Part shown: piece by piece, positions 14,791 through 22,090 of the stretch
Layout of the letters: every line of letters starts with the position of its first letter
Numbering within the stretch: position 1 is the first letter of the stretch
NCBI GenBank assembly: GCA_000999395.1
Contig: LCOM01000004.1
Location: 1 to 25,330 of the forward strand
Source of the DNA: Parcubacteria group bacterium GW2011_GWA2_47_7
GTDB taxonomy: Bacteria; Patescibacteriota; Minisyncoccia; Phycocordibacterales; UBA6899
Direction of reading: 5' to 3'
Length of the DNA stretch: 25,330 bases
Notes under the pieces: model-generated
Databases searched by the model: none
Seen by the model: the letters and a program-made list of their open reading frames with translations, nothing else
Told to the model about the DNA's origin: nothing
Translations under genes and position numbers: made by a program

Positions 14791-16413
14791 CACGACTCGG
14801 TACACCTCCTCTATTGTCGTCAAACCTTGCGCTGCTTTAAATATCCCGTCCTCGAGCATAGTGAGCATTCCCTCCTTGCGCGCACGCTCTTCAATTTGTT
14901 CCGCTGACGAATTTGCCACCGAAAGCTCGCGAATTCCGGATGTCATGCGCAACACTTCGTGAATACTGAGCCGCCCCTTATAACCCTCATCACACTCTGG
15001 GGTTGCCTTTGCTTTATAAAACGGAACGGTTTCCCATGTTGCATCCTTGTTGACGATGCCTTCATCCTTCAGTGATGCCATGACTAAGTCGAGATTCGCC
15101 TTCTTTCCCAATGCATCCACCTCCGCCTTGGAGAGTGTATATTTATCTTTTACCCCACAGAGCTTACGGACAAGACGCTGAGCAATAATTACATTAACAG
15201 TGGAAACAATAAGAAACGGTTCAGCCCCCATGTCGATAAAGCGCGGAAGCGTTCCGGCAGCAGAGTTAGTATGCAGTGTCGAAAGTACAAGGTGCCCCGT
15301 GAGCGCGGCATTGATACCAAGCGAAGCAGTCTCGCCGTCACGAATCTCCCCAACCATGATGATGTCCGGATCCTGACGCAGTAGCGCGCGAAGCCCCGCT
15401 GCAAACGTGAGTCCGATCTCTGGCTTCACTTGAGTCTGATTGATACGCGGCATTTGATATTCAACAGGGTCTTCAATCGTTGAAATATTCACGTCAGGAG
15501 TATTCAAAATATCAAGGAGTGTATACAGGGTGGTTGTTTTACCGGAACCGGTTGGCCCCGTCACGAGCAGCATCCCGACGTGCTGATTCATCGCGGCGTG
15601 AAGCGCTTCGAGTCCCTGACCATGAAATCCAAGGGCCTCAAGTGTAAATCCGCCTGATGTTTCACGCAAAAGACGCATCACCGTTTTCTCCCCATGATGT
15701 GTTGGGAGCGTCGAAACACGAAAAGAGACCTTTTCATTATTGAGCTGGATCTTGAAACGCCCATCTTGTGGCAAGCGCTTTTCGTCCAACTTCAAGTTAG
15801 AAATATCAGACGCGGACTGAATAATAGCGTGATTCAGAAGCGTGTCGACAATGCGCACAACAGGGAGGTCTTCAGCAAGTTTCTTGAGATCTTTCTCGGA
15901 GGCGGGATTGTCATCGTCCTCAGCGAGCATTTTGATCGACTGCGCCTCCTGCTGAATCAAGTCTCCGAATTCCGCTTTCAAAGATTTTTGATACTGAAGC
16001 AACGCACCCTTCACTGATTCCTGATCAGTGAGACGAGTCATAATCTTCAATCCGACTTTTTTGCGCACAAAATCAATCGCCTCGAGGTCATCGACATCAA
16101 GCATTGCCACCTCAAGACCCGAATCAGTTTTGCGAAACGCGATGATGTTGTGCTTTCGTGCAATCGGTTCGGGAATCAACGAAAGGACACCAAAATCAAC
16201 CTTCTGCCCCTTAAGGTCAACAAAAGGAATACCAAGAATGTATGCCTGCACACGACGAAGATCATCAGTCGAGATCTTCCCTTGCTTCACTAACAGGTCA
16301 CCGATACTCCCACCATTCTTCTCCGCCTCTTTTTCGGCAGCAAGAATCTCCGCACGAGACGTAAGTCCTGAATCCAGAATAAATTTCTTCAATTTACTTT
16401 CCTGTACAAGCAT
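14782..16413 (-). CDS. pilB: Type IV pilus assembly ATPase PilB (GspE family), 543 aa, with an internal deletion
   Basis: It powers pilus extension at the inner membrane. The N-terminal MshEN-like domain (GSIGDLLVKQGKISTDDL; ILGIPFVDL) is intact. The ATPase core has Walker A GPTGSGKT at 286-293, Asp box STIEDPVE at 311-318, Walker B DPDIIMVGEIRD at 348-359 and His box TLHTNSA at 379-385. Between ASDI (201-204) and NLKLDEKRLPQDGRF (206-220) the usual segment of about 50 residues (HIEP...RYRIDG...RIKV) is missing without a frameshift. The zinc tetracysteine site is reduced to C419 and the Cys of ATPECDEGYKGR. Start: ATG 16413, behind an extended -10. Activity is uncertain because of the gap. 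Confidence 0.9.
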   Translation of the reverse strand: MLVQESKLKKFILDSGLTSRAEILAAEKEAEKNGGSIGDLLVKQGKISTDDLRRVQAYILGIPFVDLKGQKVDFGVLSLIPEPIARKHNIIAFRKTDSGLEVAMLDVDDLEAIDFVRKKVGLKIMTRLTDQESVKGALLQYQKSLKAEFGDLIQQEAQSIKMLAEDDDNPASEKDLKKLAEDLPVVRIVDTLLNHAIIQSASDISNLKLDEKRLPQDGRFKIQLNNEKVSFRVSTLPTHHGEKTVMRLLRETSGGFTLEALGFHGQGLEALHAAMNQHVGMLLVTGPTGSGKTTTLYTLLDILNTPDVNISTIEDPVEYQMPRINQTQVKPEIGLTFAAGLRALLRQDPDIIMVGEIRDGETASLGINAALTGHLVLSTLHTNSAAGTLPRFIDMGAEPFLIVSTVNVIIAQRLVRKLCGVKDKYTLSKAEVDALGKKANLDLVMASLKDEGIVNKDATWETVPFYKAKATPECDEGYKGRLSIHEVLRMTSGIRELSVANSSAEQIEERARKEGMLTMLEDGIFKAAQGLTTIEEVYRVVSE

Positions 16414-16428
16414 AAAAGTGCTTCTTCT

Positions 16429-16437
16429 ATTATATCA
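16429..16437 (-). promoter_or_regulatory. Extended -10 promoter of pilB
   Basis: TGA-TATAAT on the minus strand (-10 at 16434-16429), 15 bases before the ATG, predicting a leader of about 9 nt. It diverges from the promoter at 16446-16473. Confidence 0.55.
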
Positions 16438-16445
16438 ATAAATGC

Positions 16446-16498
16446 TTGCAATGCCATTTGGTGTATGTAAAATAGGCTCAGTTGTTCGACTTGAGGAG
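16446..16498 (+). promoter_or_regulatory. Promoter and Shine-Dalgarno of the 16505 gene
   Basis: TTGCAA (16446-16451) and TAAAAT (16468-16473) with a 16-base spacer. GAGGAG (16493-16498) precedes the ATG at 16505 by six bases. The leader is about 25 nt. Confidence 0.6.
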
Positions 16499-16504
16499 AT
16501 GGCA

Positions 16505-16915
16505 ATGAAGATTCGCAAAAAGACTACGAAGACCTACCACTGTGGTGTCTGCAAGACGGGATATCCCACCCCACAGGAAGCAGAAAACTGCGAAAAATAT
16601 CCTGTCGAGCAGCGAGTCGCCAACATCGGTGATTATGTTCGCATCAGCGAGAAGCGTGAATGTCTCATGGCCGATCCCAAAATTGATCCTTACTATGTTG
16701 CCGAGGGGGTCATTACCGGATTTTCTCCTCCGCTTCCATTCGACATGGAATATGAGCTCAAATGGCTTGGCGGAAAGAGGGAGCGACTCAACTCACATGT
16801 ACACCTCTATTACGTTCGCTATACATGCCCGAGATGCAACGAGGAACGTGAGCAGTCTGTATTTGCCCTTGAATTCACTATTCTAAAATCCAAAGAAAAG
16901 ACCGCCTCCGAATAA
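16505..16915 (+). CDS. Hypothetical protein with two cysteine-pair clusters, 136 aa
   Basis: I do not recognise the family. Residues 10-30 carry YHCGVCKTGYPTPQEAENC, resembling a one-sided zinc finger (C-x2-C plus a later Cys). YTCPRCNEEREQ near residue 107 is a second C-x2-C. The two clusters together could form one zinc ribbon split by the central domain, which includes GVITGFSPPLPFDMEYELKW. The frame opens at 16442, but GAGGAG at 16493-16498 places the start at 16505; the extension would overlap the promoter. It is divergent from pilB, is followed by its own terminator, and lies upstream of nusA without being part of its unit. A DNA/RNA- or protein-binding role is possible, not shown. Confidence 0.75.
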   Translation: MKIRKKTTKTYHCGVCKTGYPTPQEAENCEKYPVEQRVANIGDYVRISEKRECLMADPKIDPYYVAEGVITGFSPPLPFDMEYELKWLGGKRERLNSHVHLYYVRYTCPRCNEEREQSVFALEFTILKSKEKTASE

Positions 16916-16940
16916 CAGTAAAAAATTACTTAATGACCCC

Positions 16941-16968
16941 ATCCCGCACATTGGCGGGATTTTTTTTG
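16941..16968 (+). terminator. Intrinsic terminator
   Basis: ATCCCGC (16941-16947) pairs with GCGGGAT (16954-16960), 6-base loop, followed by seven more T. It closes the 16505 gene and separates it from nusA. Confidence 0.9.
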
Positions 16969-17007
16969 AAAAAAAAGCTCTATCGCTCTCTATATATAGG
17001 AGATTTT

Positions 17008-17035
17008 TTGACAATATCGCACAGTTTTGTATACT
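17008..17035 (+). promoter_or_regulatory. Strong sigma-70-type promoter of nusA
   Basis: Consensus TTGACA (17008-17013), 16-base spacer, TATACT (17030-17035). Predicted start near 17042, leaving a leader of about 75 nt before the nusA ATG. Confidence 0.8.
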
Positions 17036-17046
17036 TCTTCATATAA

Positions 17047-17085
17047 ACAGGGTACCTTACGGTACGCTGTATTATTTTTTATTTT
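17047..17085 (+). promoter_or_regulatory. Terminator-like hairpin in the nusA leader (possible attenuator)
   Basis: ACAG-g-GTACC (17047-17056), loop TTAC, GGTAC-g-CTGT (17061-17070): nine pairs with one G.G mismatch. It is followed directly by a T-rich tract (17071-17085). It lies just after the predicted start site and 33 bases before the ATG, so premature termination here would lower NusA synthesis. Confidence 0.5.
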
Positions 17086-17117
17086 GAAGCAATATTTATT
17101 AATTACTTGAAACACTT

Positions 17118-18476
17118 ATGTTGGATTTAAAAACAATGAAGTCGGCCCTGGAGCAACTCGAAGAGGAGCGAGGCATCTCGAAAGAGAAGATCATCGATGC
17201 CATCGAAGCGGCACTTGCGGCCGCGTATAAGAAAGATTATGGAAAAAAGGGTCAGATCGTGCGCGCAAAGCTCGACATGGACACTGGGAAGACAGATTTT
17301 GACCAAGTGAAAATTGTCGTCGACGATACGATGGTTAGACAACCGATTGAAGGAGAAGAGGAGGATGATGACACTCCACTTCGCCCATTTGTATCGGTGC
17401 CCGAAGCTATCGTCGGCGCCGAGGGTGAGGGTGACATTGATACGCGCGTGCGATTCAATCCAGAGCATCACATCATGATCGAAGATGCAAAACTTACCAA
17501 AAAAGATGCGGAGCTTGGTGAAGAGCTCGTCTTCAATCTTGAGGCAAAAGACGACTACGGTCGCATCGCGGCACAAACCGCAAAGCAAGTTATCATCCAA
17601 AAAATTCGCGAAGCGGAAAAATCCTCCGTTTTGGATGAATTCGCCCAAAAAGGAGAAGAAATCGTTACGGGCATTGTCCAACGCATTGAACGCGGGAACA
17701 TATTTATCGACCTCGGTCGTGCTCCGGGACTTCTCGCCTATGAGGATCAGATACCGGGAGAACGCTATCGCACTGGCGAGCGACTGCGCAGCTATCTCTA
17801 TAGTGTCGAGGAATCGCCACGCGGTATCAATCTGCGCCTCTCACGCTCCCATCCAAATTTTGTTCGCGCACTTTTTGCCATAGAAGCACCCGAAGTCTCG
17901 ACAGGCGTGGTAGAGATTAAGGAGATTGCACGTGAAGCTGGCTCACGCGCGAAGATTGCCGTTTATTCAAATGATCCGCACGTGGATCCTGTGGGCTCCT
18001 GTGTGGGGCAACGCGGTGTACGCGTCGCAACGGTCATCTCGGAACTGGCCGGTGAAAAGATAGATATCATTGAGTGGTCGCCTGATATTGAGAAATTTAT
18101 TTCTGATGCGCTTTCACCGGCAAAGGTGCGCAGTGTTGTCGTCAACAAAGAGGAACGCCGTGCGGTCGTCGAAGTTATGCCTGACCAACTTTCGCTTGCC
18201 ATTGGCCGCGGTGGTCAAAACGTGCGTCTCGCCGCAAAACTCACCGGATTCCGCGTTGATATTAAATCAACTGGGGGGGAAGCATATACTGCCGATGAGC
18301 CCGAGGCTACATCAAAGAGAGTAGACATTGGTGAAACGCCGGAAGAAGAGGTGGCGGAGTTCATCGCATCGGACATTGCGGCGGGTGAACCAAATCCTGA
18401 AACGGTCACCGCACAAGAAGAGGTGGCGGAAGATAAGGATGTTGTCGTGGAAAACACAAACGCCGACAACGACTAG
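17118..18476 (+). CDS. nusA: Transcription termination/antitermination factor NusA, 452 aa
   Basis: It binds RNA polymerase near the RNA exit channel and controls pausing, intrinsic termination and antitermination. Residues 1-175 form the polymerase-binding N-terminal domain (ISKEKIIDAIEAALAAAYKKDYG, ending in QKIREAEKSSVLDEFAQKGE). It contains an acidic insertion EGEEEDDD near 78-85. S1 domain about 178-244 (VTGIVQRIERGNIFIDLG). KH1 about 276-345 with the loop VGQRG (296-300). KH2 about 346-385 with AIGRGGQNVRLA. The last 65 residues are acidic and low-complexity, without recognisable HhH repeats. Neither rimP nor infB adjoins it, unlike most bacteria. The leader hairpin suggests autoregulation. 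Confidence 0.96.
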   Translation: MLDLKTMKSALEQLEEERGISKEKIIDAIEAALAAAYKKDYGKKGQIVRAKLDMDTGKTDFDQVKIVVDDTMVRQPIEGEEEDDDTPLRPFVSVPEAIVGAEGEGDIDTRVRFNPEHHIMIEDAKLTKKDAELGEELVFNLEAKDDYGRIAAQTAKQVIIQKIREAEKSSVLDEFAQKGEEIVTGIVQRIERGNIFIDLGRAPGLLAYEDQIPGERYRTGERLRSYLYSVEESPRGINLRLSRSHPNFVRALFAIEAPEVSTGVVEIKEIAREAGSRAKIAVYSNDPHVDPVGSCVGQRGVRVATVISELAGEKIDIIEWSPDIEKFISDALSPAKVRSVVVNKEERRAVVEVMPDQLSLAIGRGGQNVRLAAKLTGFRVDIKSTGGEAYTADEPEATSKRVDIGETPEEEVAEFIASDIAAGEPNPETVTAQEEVAEDKDVVVENTNADND

Positions 18477-18485
18477 CCGATGGGG

Positions 18486-18524
18486 CTCGTGATATTGCAC
18501 GAGTCAGGGTTTTATAGCTAAAAT
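18486..18524 (+). promoter_or_regulatory. Weak nusA terminator overlapping the hppA promoter
   Basis: CTCGTG (18486-18491) and CACGAG (18498-18503) form a 6-bp hairpin with a short T-rich tail. The hppA promoter TTGCAC (18495-18500), 18-base spacer, TAAAAT (18519-18524) overlaps it. The start codon is 40 bases past the -10. Confidence 0.5.
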
Positions 18525-18564
18525 AGCGTTATTCTTTGTTGTCTTATAAAAAATTAATATCTCT

Positions 18565-20565
18565 ATGAGCAATTATATTTTGTTCGCAATCGTCAGTTCA
18601 GTGTTGGCCATTCTCTATGGTCTGTGGACCGCTAAAAGTATCTTGGGTATGAGCGCAGGAAGCGCACGCATGCAGGAGATATCGGACGCCATTCGCGTCG
18701 GAGCGGAGGCGTTCTTAAACAAGCAATACAAAGCGATTACCCCTATTGCCCTCGTCATATTTGTCTTGCTGTGGAAATTTCTTGGTCTTGAAACAGGCGT
18801 GGGATTTATTGTCGGCGCAGTTGCGTCCGCACTTGCAGGCTATATTGGCATGAATGTTTCAGTGCGCGCAAACGTGCGAACTGCCGAAGCAGCAAAGAAC
18901 GGGCTTGCCCCCGCACTTTCTGTCGCATTTCGCGGAGGAGCCGTCACTGGATTGATGGTGGTTGGCCTCGCACTCCTCTCATTATCGGTCTTTTTCTGGT
19001 GGACGGGCGACGTGAAATCACTCATTGGTCTCGGGTTTGGAGCGAGCTTAATTTCTGTTTTTGCACGACTTGGAGGAGGTATTTTCACCAAAGCGGCAGA
19101 TGTTGGTGCTGACCTCGTTGGAAAAGTAGAGGCAGGTATCCCCGAAGATGATCCCCGCAATCCCGCAGTCATTGCGGACAACGTCGGAGACAATGTTGGA
19201 GACTGTGCAGGTATGGCAGCCGACCTCTTTGAGACATACGCAGTTACCTCGATTGCGGCGATGCTTCTTGGTGACCTTCTCTTTCCGAATTTCCCCAACG
19301 CAGTCCTTTACCCGCTCGTACTCGGCGGAGTTTCTATTATTGCATCAATCATCGGCACATGGTTTGTGAGGCTCGGAGAATCAAAAAATATCATGGGTGC
19401 TCTCTATAAAGCACTCGTTGTCTCAGGCATCGTCGCGGCAATGGCATTCTATCCCGTCACAGAAATGCTTATGACGGGAAATGGATCTTGGTCAAACATC
19501 GCACTCTTCATCTCTGCTCTTGTTGGACTCGCGGTCACCGGACTACTCGTGGTCATTACTGACTACTACACCGGAACGAATCATGCACCGGTCCAATCCA
19601 TCGCCAAGGCCTCAACCTCAGGGCACGGCACAAACGTCATCCAAGGTTTGGCAATCTCAATGAAAGCAACCGCACTCCCCGTCATTGCTATCGTTGGTGG
19701 AATTTTGGTGGCATACTCATTTGCAGATATCTACGGCATTGCTGTTGCGGCCATGAGCATGCTCTCGCTCGCAGGAATTATTATTGCAATCGATACCTTT
19801 GGCCCCATCACCGACAATGCGGGAGGGATTGCAGAAATGGCAGAGCTTCCCGAAGCAGTGCGTGCGGTGACCGACCCACTCGATGCAGTCGGAAACACAA
19901 CGAAGGCGGTCACCAAGGGTTACGCCATTGGATCAGCCGGACTCGCCGCACTGGTACTTTTCGCCTCCTACACTCAGGAGCTTGATGCGAAGAGTGCGAC
20001 AGACATTGTATTTGAACTTGGCAACCCCTATGTCATCGTTGGACTCTTTATCGGTGGCATGCTCCCTTATTACTTCGCAGCCCTCTGCATGGAAGCAGTC
20101 GGAAAAACAGCTGGGAGCGTCGTAGAGGAAGTACGCCGACAGTTCCGTGAGATCAAGGGCATCATGGACGGTACAGGAAAACCTGACTACTCAAAAGCTG
20201 TGGAGATTGTTACCGCTGCGGCACTCAAAGAAATGATTGTTCCGGCACTAATTCCAGTACTCGCCCCTATCGCTGTTTGGTTCCTTCTTGGACCAGCGGC
20301 ACTTGGAGGACTTCTCGTGGGAAGCATTGTTACGGGCCTCTTCCTTGCCATCTCAATGACCACCGGTGGTGGCGCATGGGACAATGCCAAGAAATATATT
20401 GAGGTAGGACACTTCGGTGGTAAGGGTAGTGACGCCCACAAGGCAGCAGTTACTGGCGACACCGTCGGAGATCCATACAAAGACACCGCAGGTCCCGCGA
20501 TTAATCCAATGATCAAGATTCTCAATATCGTTGCGTTGCTCCTCGTCGGACTTATGGCTGGTTAA
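18565..20565 (+). CDS. hppA: Membrane-bound proton-pumping pyrophosphatase, K+-independent type, 666 aa
   Basis: It hydrolyses pyrophosphate to pump H+ across the cytoplasmic membrane. The pyrophosphate site shows DVGADLVGKVE from residue 179 and DNVGDNVGDCAGMAADLFETY from 205. GDTVGDPYKDTAGPAINPMIK lies near the C-terminus, with the lysine-rich KKYIE before it. Many hydrophobic helices cover the full length, about 16 as in the family, and the length is normal. K447 in GNTTKAVTKGYAIGSA is the lysine that marks K+-independent H+-PPases (K+-dependent forms have Ala there). The start at 18565 is the first Met of a normal N-terminal helix. It is monocistronic, with its own promoter and a strong terminator. 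Confidence 0.97.
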   Translation: MSNYILFAIVSSVLAILYGLWTAKSILGMSAGSARMQEISDAIRVGAEAFLNKQYKAITPIALVIFVLLWKFLGLETGVGFIVGAVASALAGYIGMNVSVRANVRTAEAAKNGLAPALSVAFRGGAVTGLMVVGLALLSLSVFFWWTGDVKSLIGLGFGASLISVFARLGGGIFTKAADVGADLVGKVEAGIPEDDPRNPAVIADNVGDNVGDCAGMAADLFETYAVTSIAAMLLGDLLFPNFPNAVLYPLVLGGVSIIASIIGTWFVRLGESKNIMGALYKALVVSGIVAAMAFYPVTEMLMTGNGSWSNIALFISALVGLAVTGLLVVITDYYTGTNHAPVQSIAKASTSGHGTNVIQGLAISMKATALPVIAIVGGILVAYSFADIYGIAVAAMSMLSLAGIIIAIDTFGPITDNAGGIAEMAELPEAVRAVTDPLDAVGNTTKAVTKGYAIGSAGLAALVLFASYTQELDAKSATDIVFELGNPYVIVGLFIGGMLPYYFAALCMEAVGKTAGSVVEEVRRQFREIKGIMDGTGKPDYSKAVEIVTAAALKEMIVPALIPVLAPIAVWFLLGPAALGGLLVGSIVTGLFLAISMTTGGGAWDNAKKYIEVGHFGGKGSDAHKAAVTGDTVGDPYKDTAGPAINPMIKILNIVALLLVGLMAG

Positions 20566-20584
20566 TTTCAATCAAAAGTATCCT

Positions 20585-20613
20585 AAAACACCCCCAGTAT
20601 TTGGGGGTGTTTT
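20585..20613 (+). terminator. Intrinsic terminator of hppA
   Basis: A 12-bp stem: AAAACACCCCCA (20585-20596) with TGGGGGTGTTTT (20602-20613), 5-base loop, T-rich 3' arm. The A-rich 5' arm also makes it work on the minus strand. Confidence 0.9.
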
Positions 20614-20720
20614 GGTTTCTCTACCAACTACGAAAGACGCACGAAACAAAAAAATTGAGAAGAATCTGACATATCACAAATCAAACCAACAACTCCGTGT
20701 ATCACAAAAAGTCTTAATTT

Positions 20721-20729
20721 TGTTATACT
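20721..20729 (+). promoter_or_regulatory. Extended -10 promoter of the coiled-coil gene
   Basis: TGT-TATACT (-10 at 20724-20729), 39 bases before the ATG. No convincing -35. The leader is AT-rich with no Shine-Dalgarno. Confidence 0.5.
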
Positions 20730-20768
20730 ATCGAGTGTATATTTAATACTTATTTATTAATATTTTTT

Positions 20769-21581
20769 ATGAAAGCAACACAAATTTTTTCTGTCGGTAT
20801 TATTGGTTTAGTCATGAGCATCCCCTTCACGGTCAGCGCCGAAGAAAGTGCCAATGTCCAAGCTGAACCCACAACCACCGCAGTGCCAACACTTTATGAT
20901 GGGGCAGGTTCATTACCTCAGCCGATGCTAATCCGCGAAAGCCCAACAAGGCCAGGCATGAACGTGCCACGCGATGCGGCGAGCGGTTTGCCAACAGGAA
21001 AAAGAGAGGCAGTAACCGGCATCCAGCCCCTGCCATCAAAAATCGAGCGCGAGGTTGAACTGCGCGAGGAACGAATGGCAAGCGCCACGGAAAGAGTGGG
21101 GGAGGTCAAAGATCGCGTCGAGGAAAGAAAAGCCGAAATGAAACAGCGCGCACAAGAACGCCGCAGTGAAATACTGAAACGCATGGCAGATAAAATGGTC
21201 GGTCGCATAGAGGCCGCTATTACGCGCTTGTCCAAACTAGCAGATCGCGTTGACTCACGCATTGCAAAGCTCAAAGAAAAAGGTATCGATACGTCAGCCG
21301 CGGAGGGGGCAATAATAATCGCACGAACCAAACTCACAGAAGCGAGCACCGCTGTCAGCGAGGCCAAGGCAGAGGTAGATGGTGCGGTGGTAAACGCAGA
21401 TGCATCCGACGCAACAACTGAGGTAGATGCGGGGAAGCCCGTCAGAGAAGCATTGGAAAAAGCGCGTGACGCAGTTACGCTCGCACACAAAGCGCTCGTT
21501 GACGCAGTTAAAGCATTAAAAGCCAACGTAAAAGTTGTTGATGTGCCCGAGGAGGGCGCAACATCAACTGAATCAAATTAA
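20769..21581 (+). CDS. Secreted or envelope coiled-coil protein, 270 aa
   Basis: I do not recognise a named family. MKATQIFSVGIIGLVMSIPFTVSA is a clear signal peptide, with predicted cleavage after Ala24 before EESA. A proline-rich linker follows (residues 30-90). From about 90 to 175 there is a long charged helix (KIEREVELREERMASATERV, KDRVEERKAEMKQRAQERRS, ILKRMADKM), probably a coiled coil. Then two helices very rich in Ala (AEGAIIIARTKLTEASTAVS; EALEKARDAVTLAHKALVDA) end in an acidic tail. No lipobox and no anchor. The architecture suggests a periplasmic or surface structural protein. The next gene, a membrane-anchored small protein, starts 11 bases later and may be a partner. Confidence 0.75.
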   Translation: MKATQIFSVGIIGLVMSIPFTVSAEESANVQAEPTTTAVPTLYDGAGSLPQPMLIRESPTRPGMNVPRDAASGLPTGKREAVTGIQPLPSKIEREVELREERMASATERVGEVKDRVEERKAEMKQRAQERRSEILKRMADKMVGRIEAAITRLSKLADRVDSRIAKLKEKGIDTSAAEGAIIIARTKLTEASTAVSEAKAEVDGAVVNADASDATTEVDAGKPVREALEKARDAVTLAHKALVDAVKALKANVKVVDVPEEGATSTESN

Positions 21582-21591
21582 CTTTATACTT

Positions 21592-21882
21592 ATGGGGAAT
21601 GAAACAAACATGCCTAATGCAACAGCCGGTCATCACGTTACCGTCGGGAATATTACAGCCCTTCTCATGCTCGCTTTCGCGATCATTGCAGGGGGATGGT
21701 ATATGTTGAGCGGACGCGATATACAACCTGCGCTTAATGAAACGACAGCGCCAACGGCCGCCACCATAGACGCCGCAACAACAGCACTCTCTATGCAAGG
21801 AACATCAGATGATGTTGCAAACATCGAGGCAGACCTAGATGCGACCGACCTGAGCTCACTTGATGAGATAAGCGCACTCTAA
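21592..21882 (+). CDS. Small single-span membrane protein, 96 aa
   Basis: Unknown family. One hydrophobic helix at about residues 20-40 (NITALLMLAFAIIAGGWYML), a short N-terminal side, and an Ala/Thr/Asp-rich acidic tail (TAATIDAATTALSMQG, DVANIEADLDATDLSSLDE). The tail resembles the composition of the preceding coiled-coil protein's C-terminus. The start is ambiguous: the ATG at 21592 lies 11 bases after the previous stop. An ATG at 21610 would fit better if TATACT (21585-21590) acts as a promoter. The longer upstream frame overlaps the preceding gene and is not favoured. The gene is closed by a terminator. Confidence 0.68.
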   Translation: MGNETNMPNATAGHHVTVGNITALLMLAFAIIAGGWYMLSGRDIQPALNETTAPTAATIDAATTALSMQGTSDDVANIEADLDATDLSSLDEISAL

Positions 21883-21907
21883 CCAAACAAAAATGAGTTC
21901 ACAAAAG

Positions 21908-21937
21908 ATACGGCACTCGTAGGTGTCGTATTTTTTA
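21908..21937 (+). terminator. Intrinsic terminator
   Basis: ATACGGCAC (21908-21916) pairs with GTGTCGTAT (21923-21931) with one G-U pair and a 6-base loop, then a run of T. Confidence 0.87.
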
Positions 21938-21941
21938 TTAC

Positions 21942-21970
21942 TTGCGAAAATTTTCCAAAAACGCTACTAT
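21942..21970 (+). promoter_or_regulatory. Promoter of tig
   Basis: TTGCGA (21942-21947), 17-base spacer, TACTAT (21965-21970). Predicted start near 21977, so the leader before tig is about 114 nt, the longest in the window. A 24-codon ORF inside it (22033-22107) overlaps the tig start. Confidence 0.6.
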
Positions 21971-22090
21971 GCGCGCACTCATCCCCGATAATTTCTACAC
22001 AATATTCTCCTCATTTCTTCGTCGATACGATCATGGAAGTGACGGGCATACCATTAACAGTAATTAAAGAAATTTGCGTGGATAAACAAT

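Noticed and set aside
14666..14962. 98-codon plus-strand ORF covering the inverted repeat and the pilB 3' end
   Set aside because: Its second half is antisense to pilB, and the first half lies in the structured repeat. No coding signal is seen.
17127..17681. 184-codon minus-strand ORF inside nusA
   Set aside because: It is fully antisense to the well-supported NusA N-terminal region, low-complexity in aromatic residues, and has no promoter or ribosome binding site.
18840..19298. 152-codon minus-strand ORF inside hppA
   Set aside because: It is antisense to conserved pyrophosphatase motifs. Its Ser/Pro/Thr-rich composition is a mirror of the membrane-protein codons.
20918..21526. 202-codon minus-strand ORF antisense to the coiled-coil gene
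   Set aside because: The Ser/Ala-rich translation is what an Ala/Glu/Arg-rich coiled coil gives on the other strand. The plus frame has a signal peptide and promoter.
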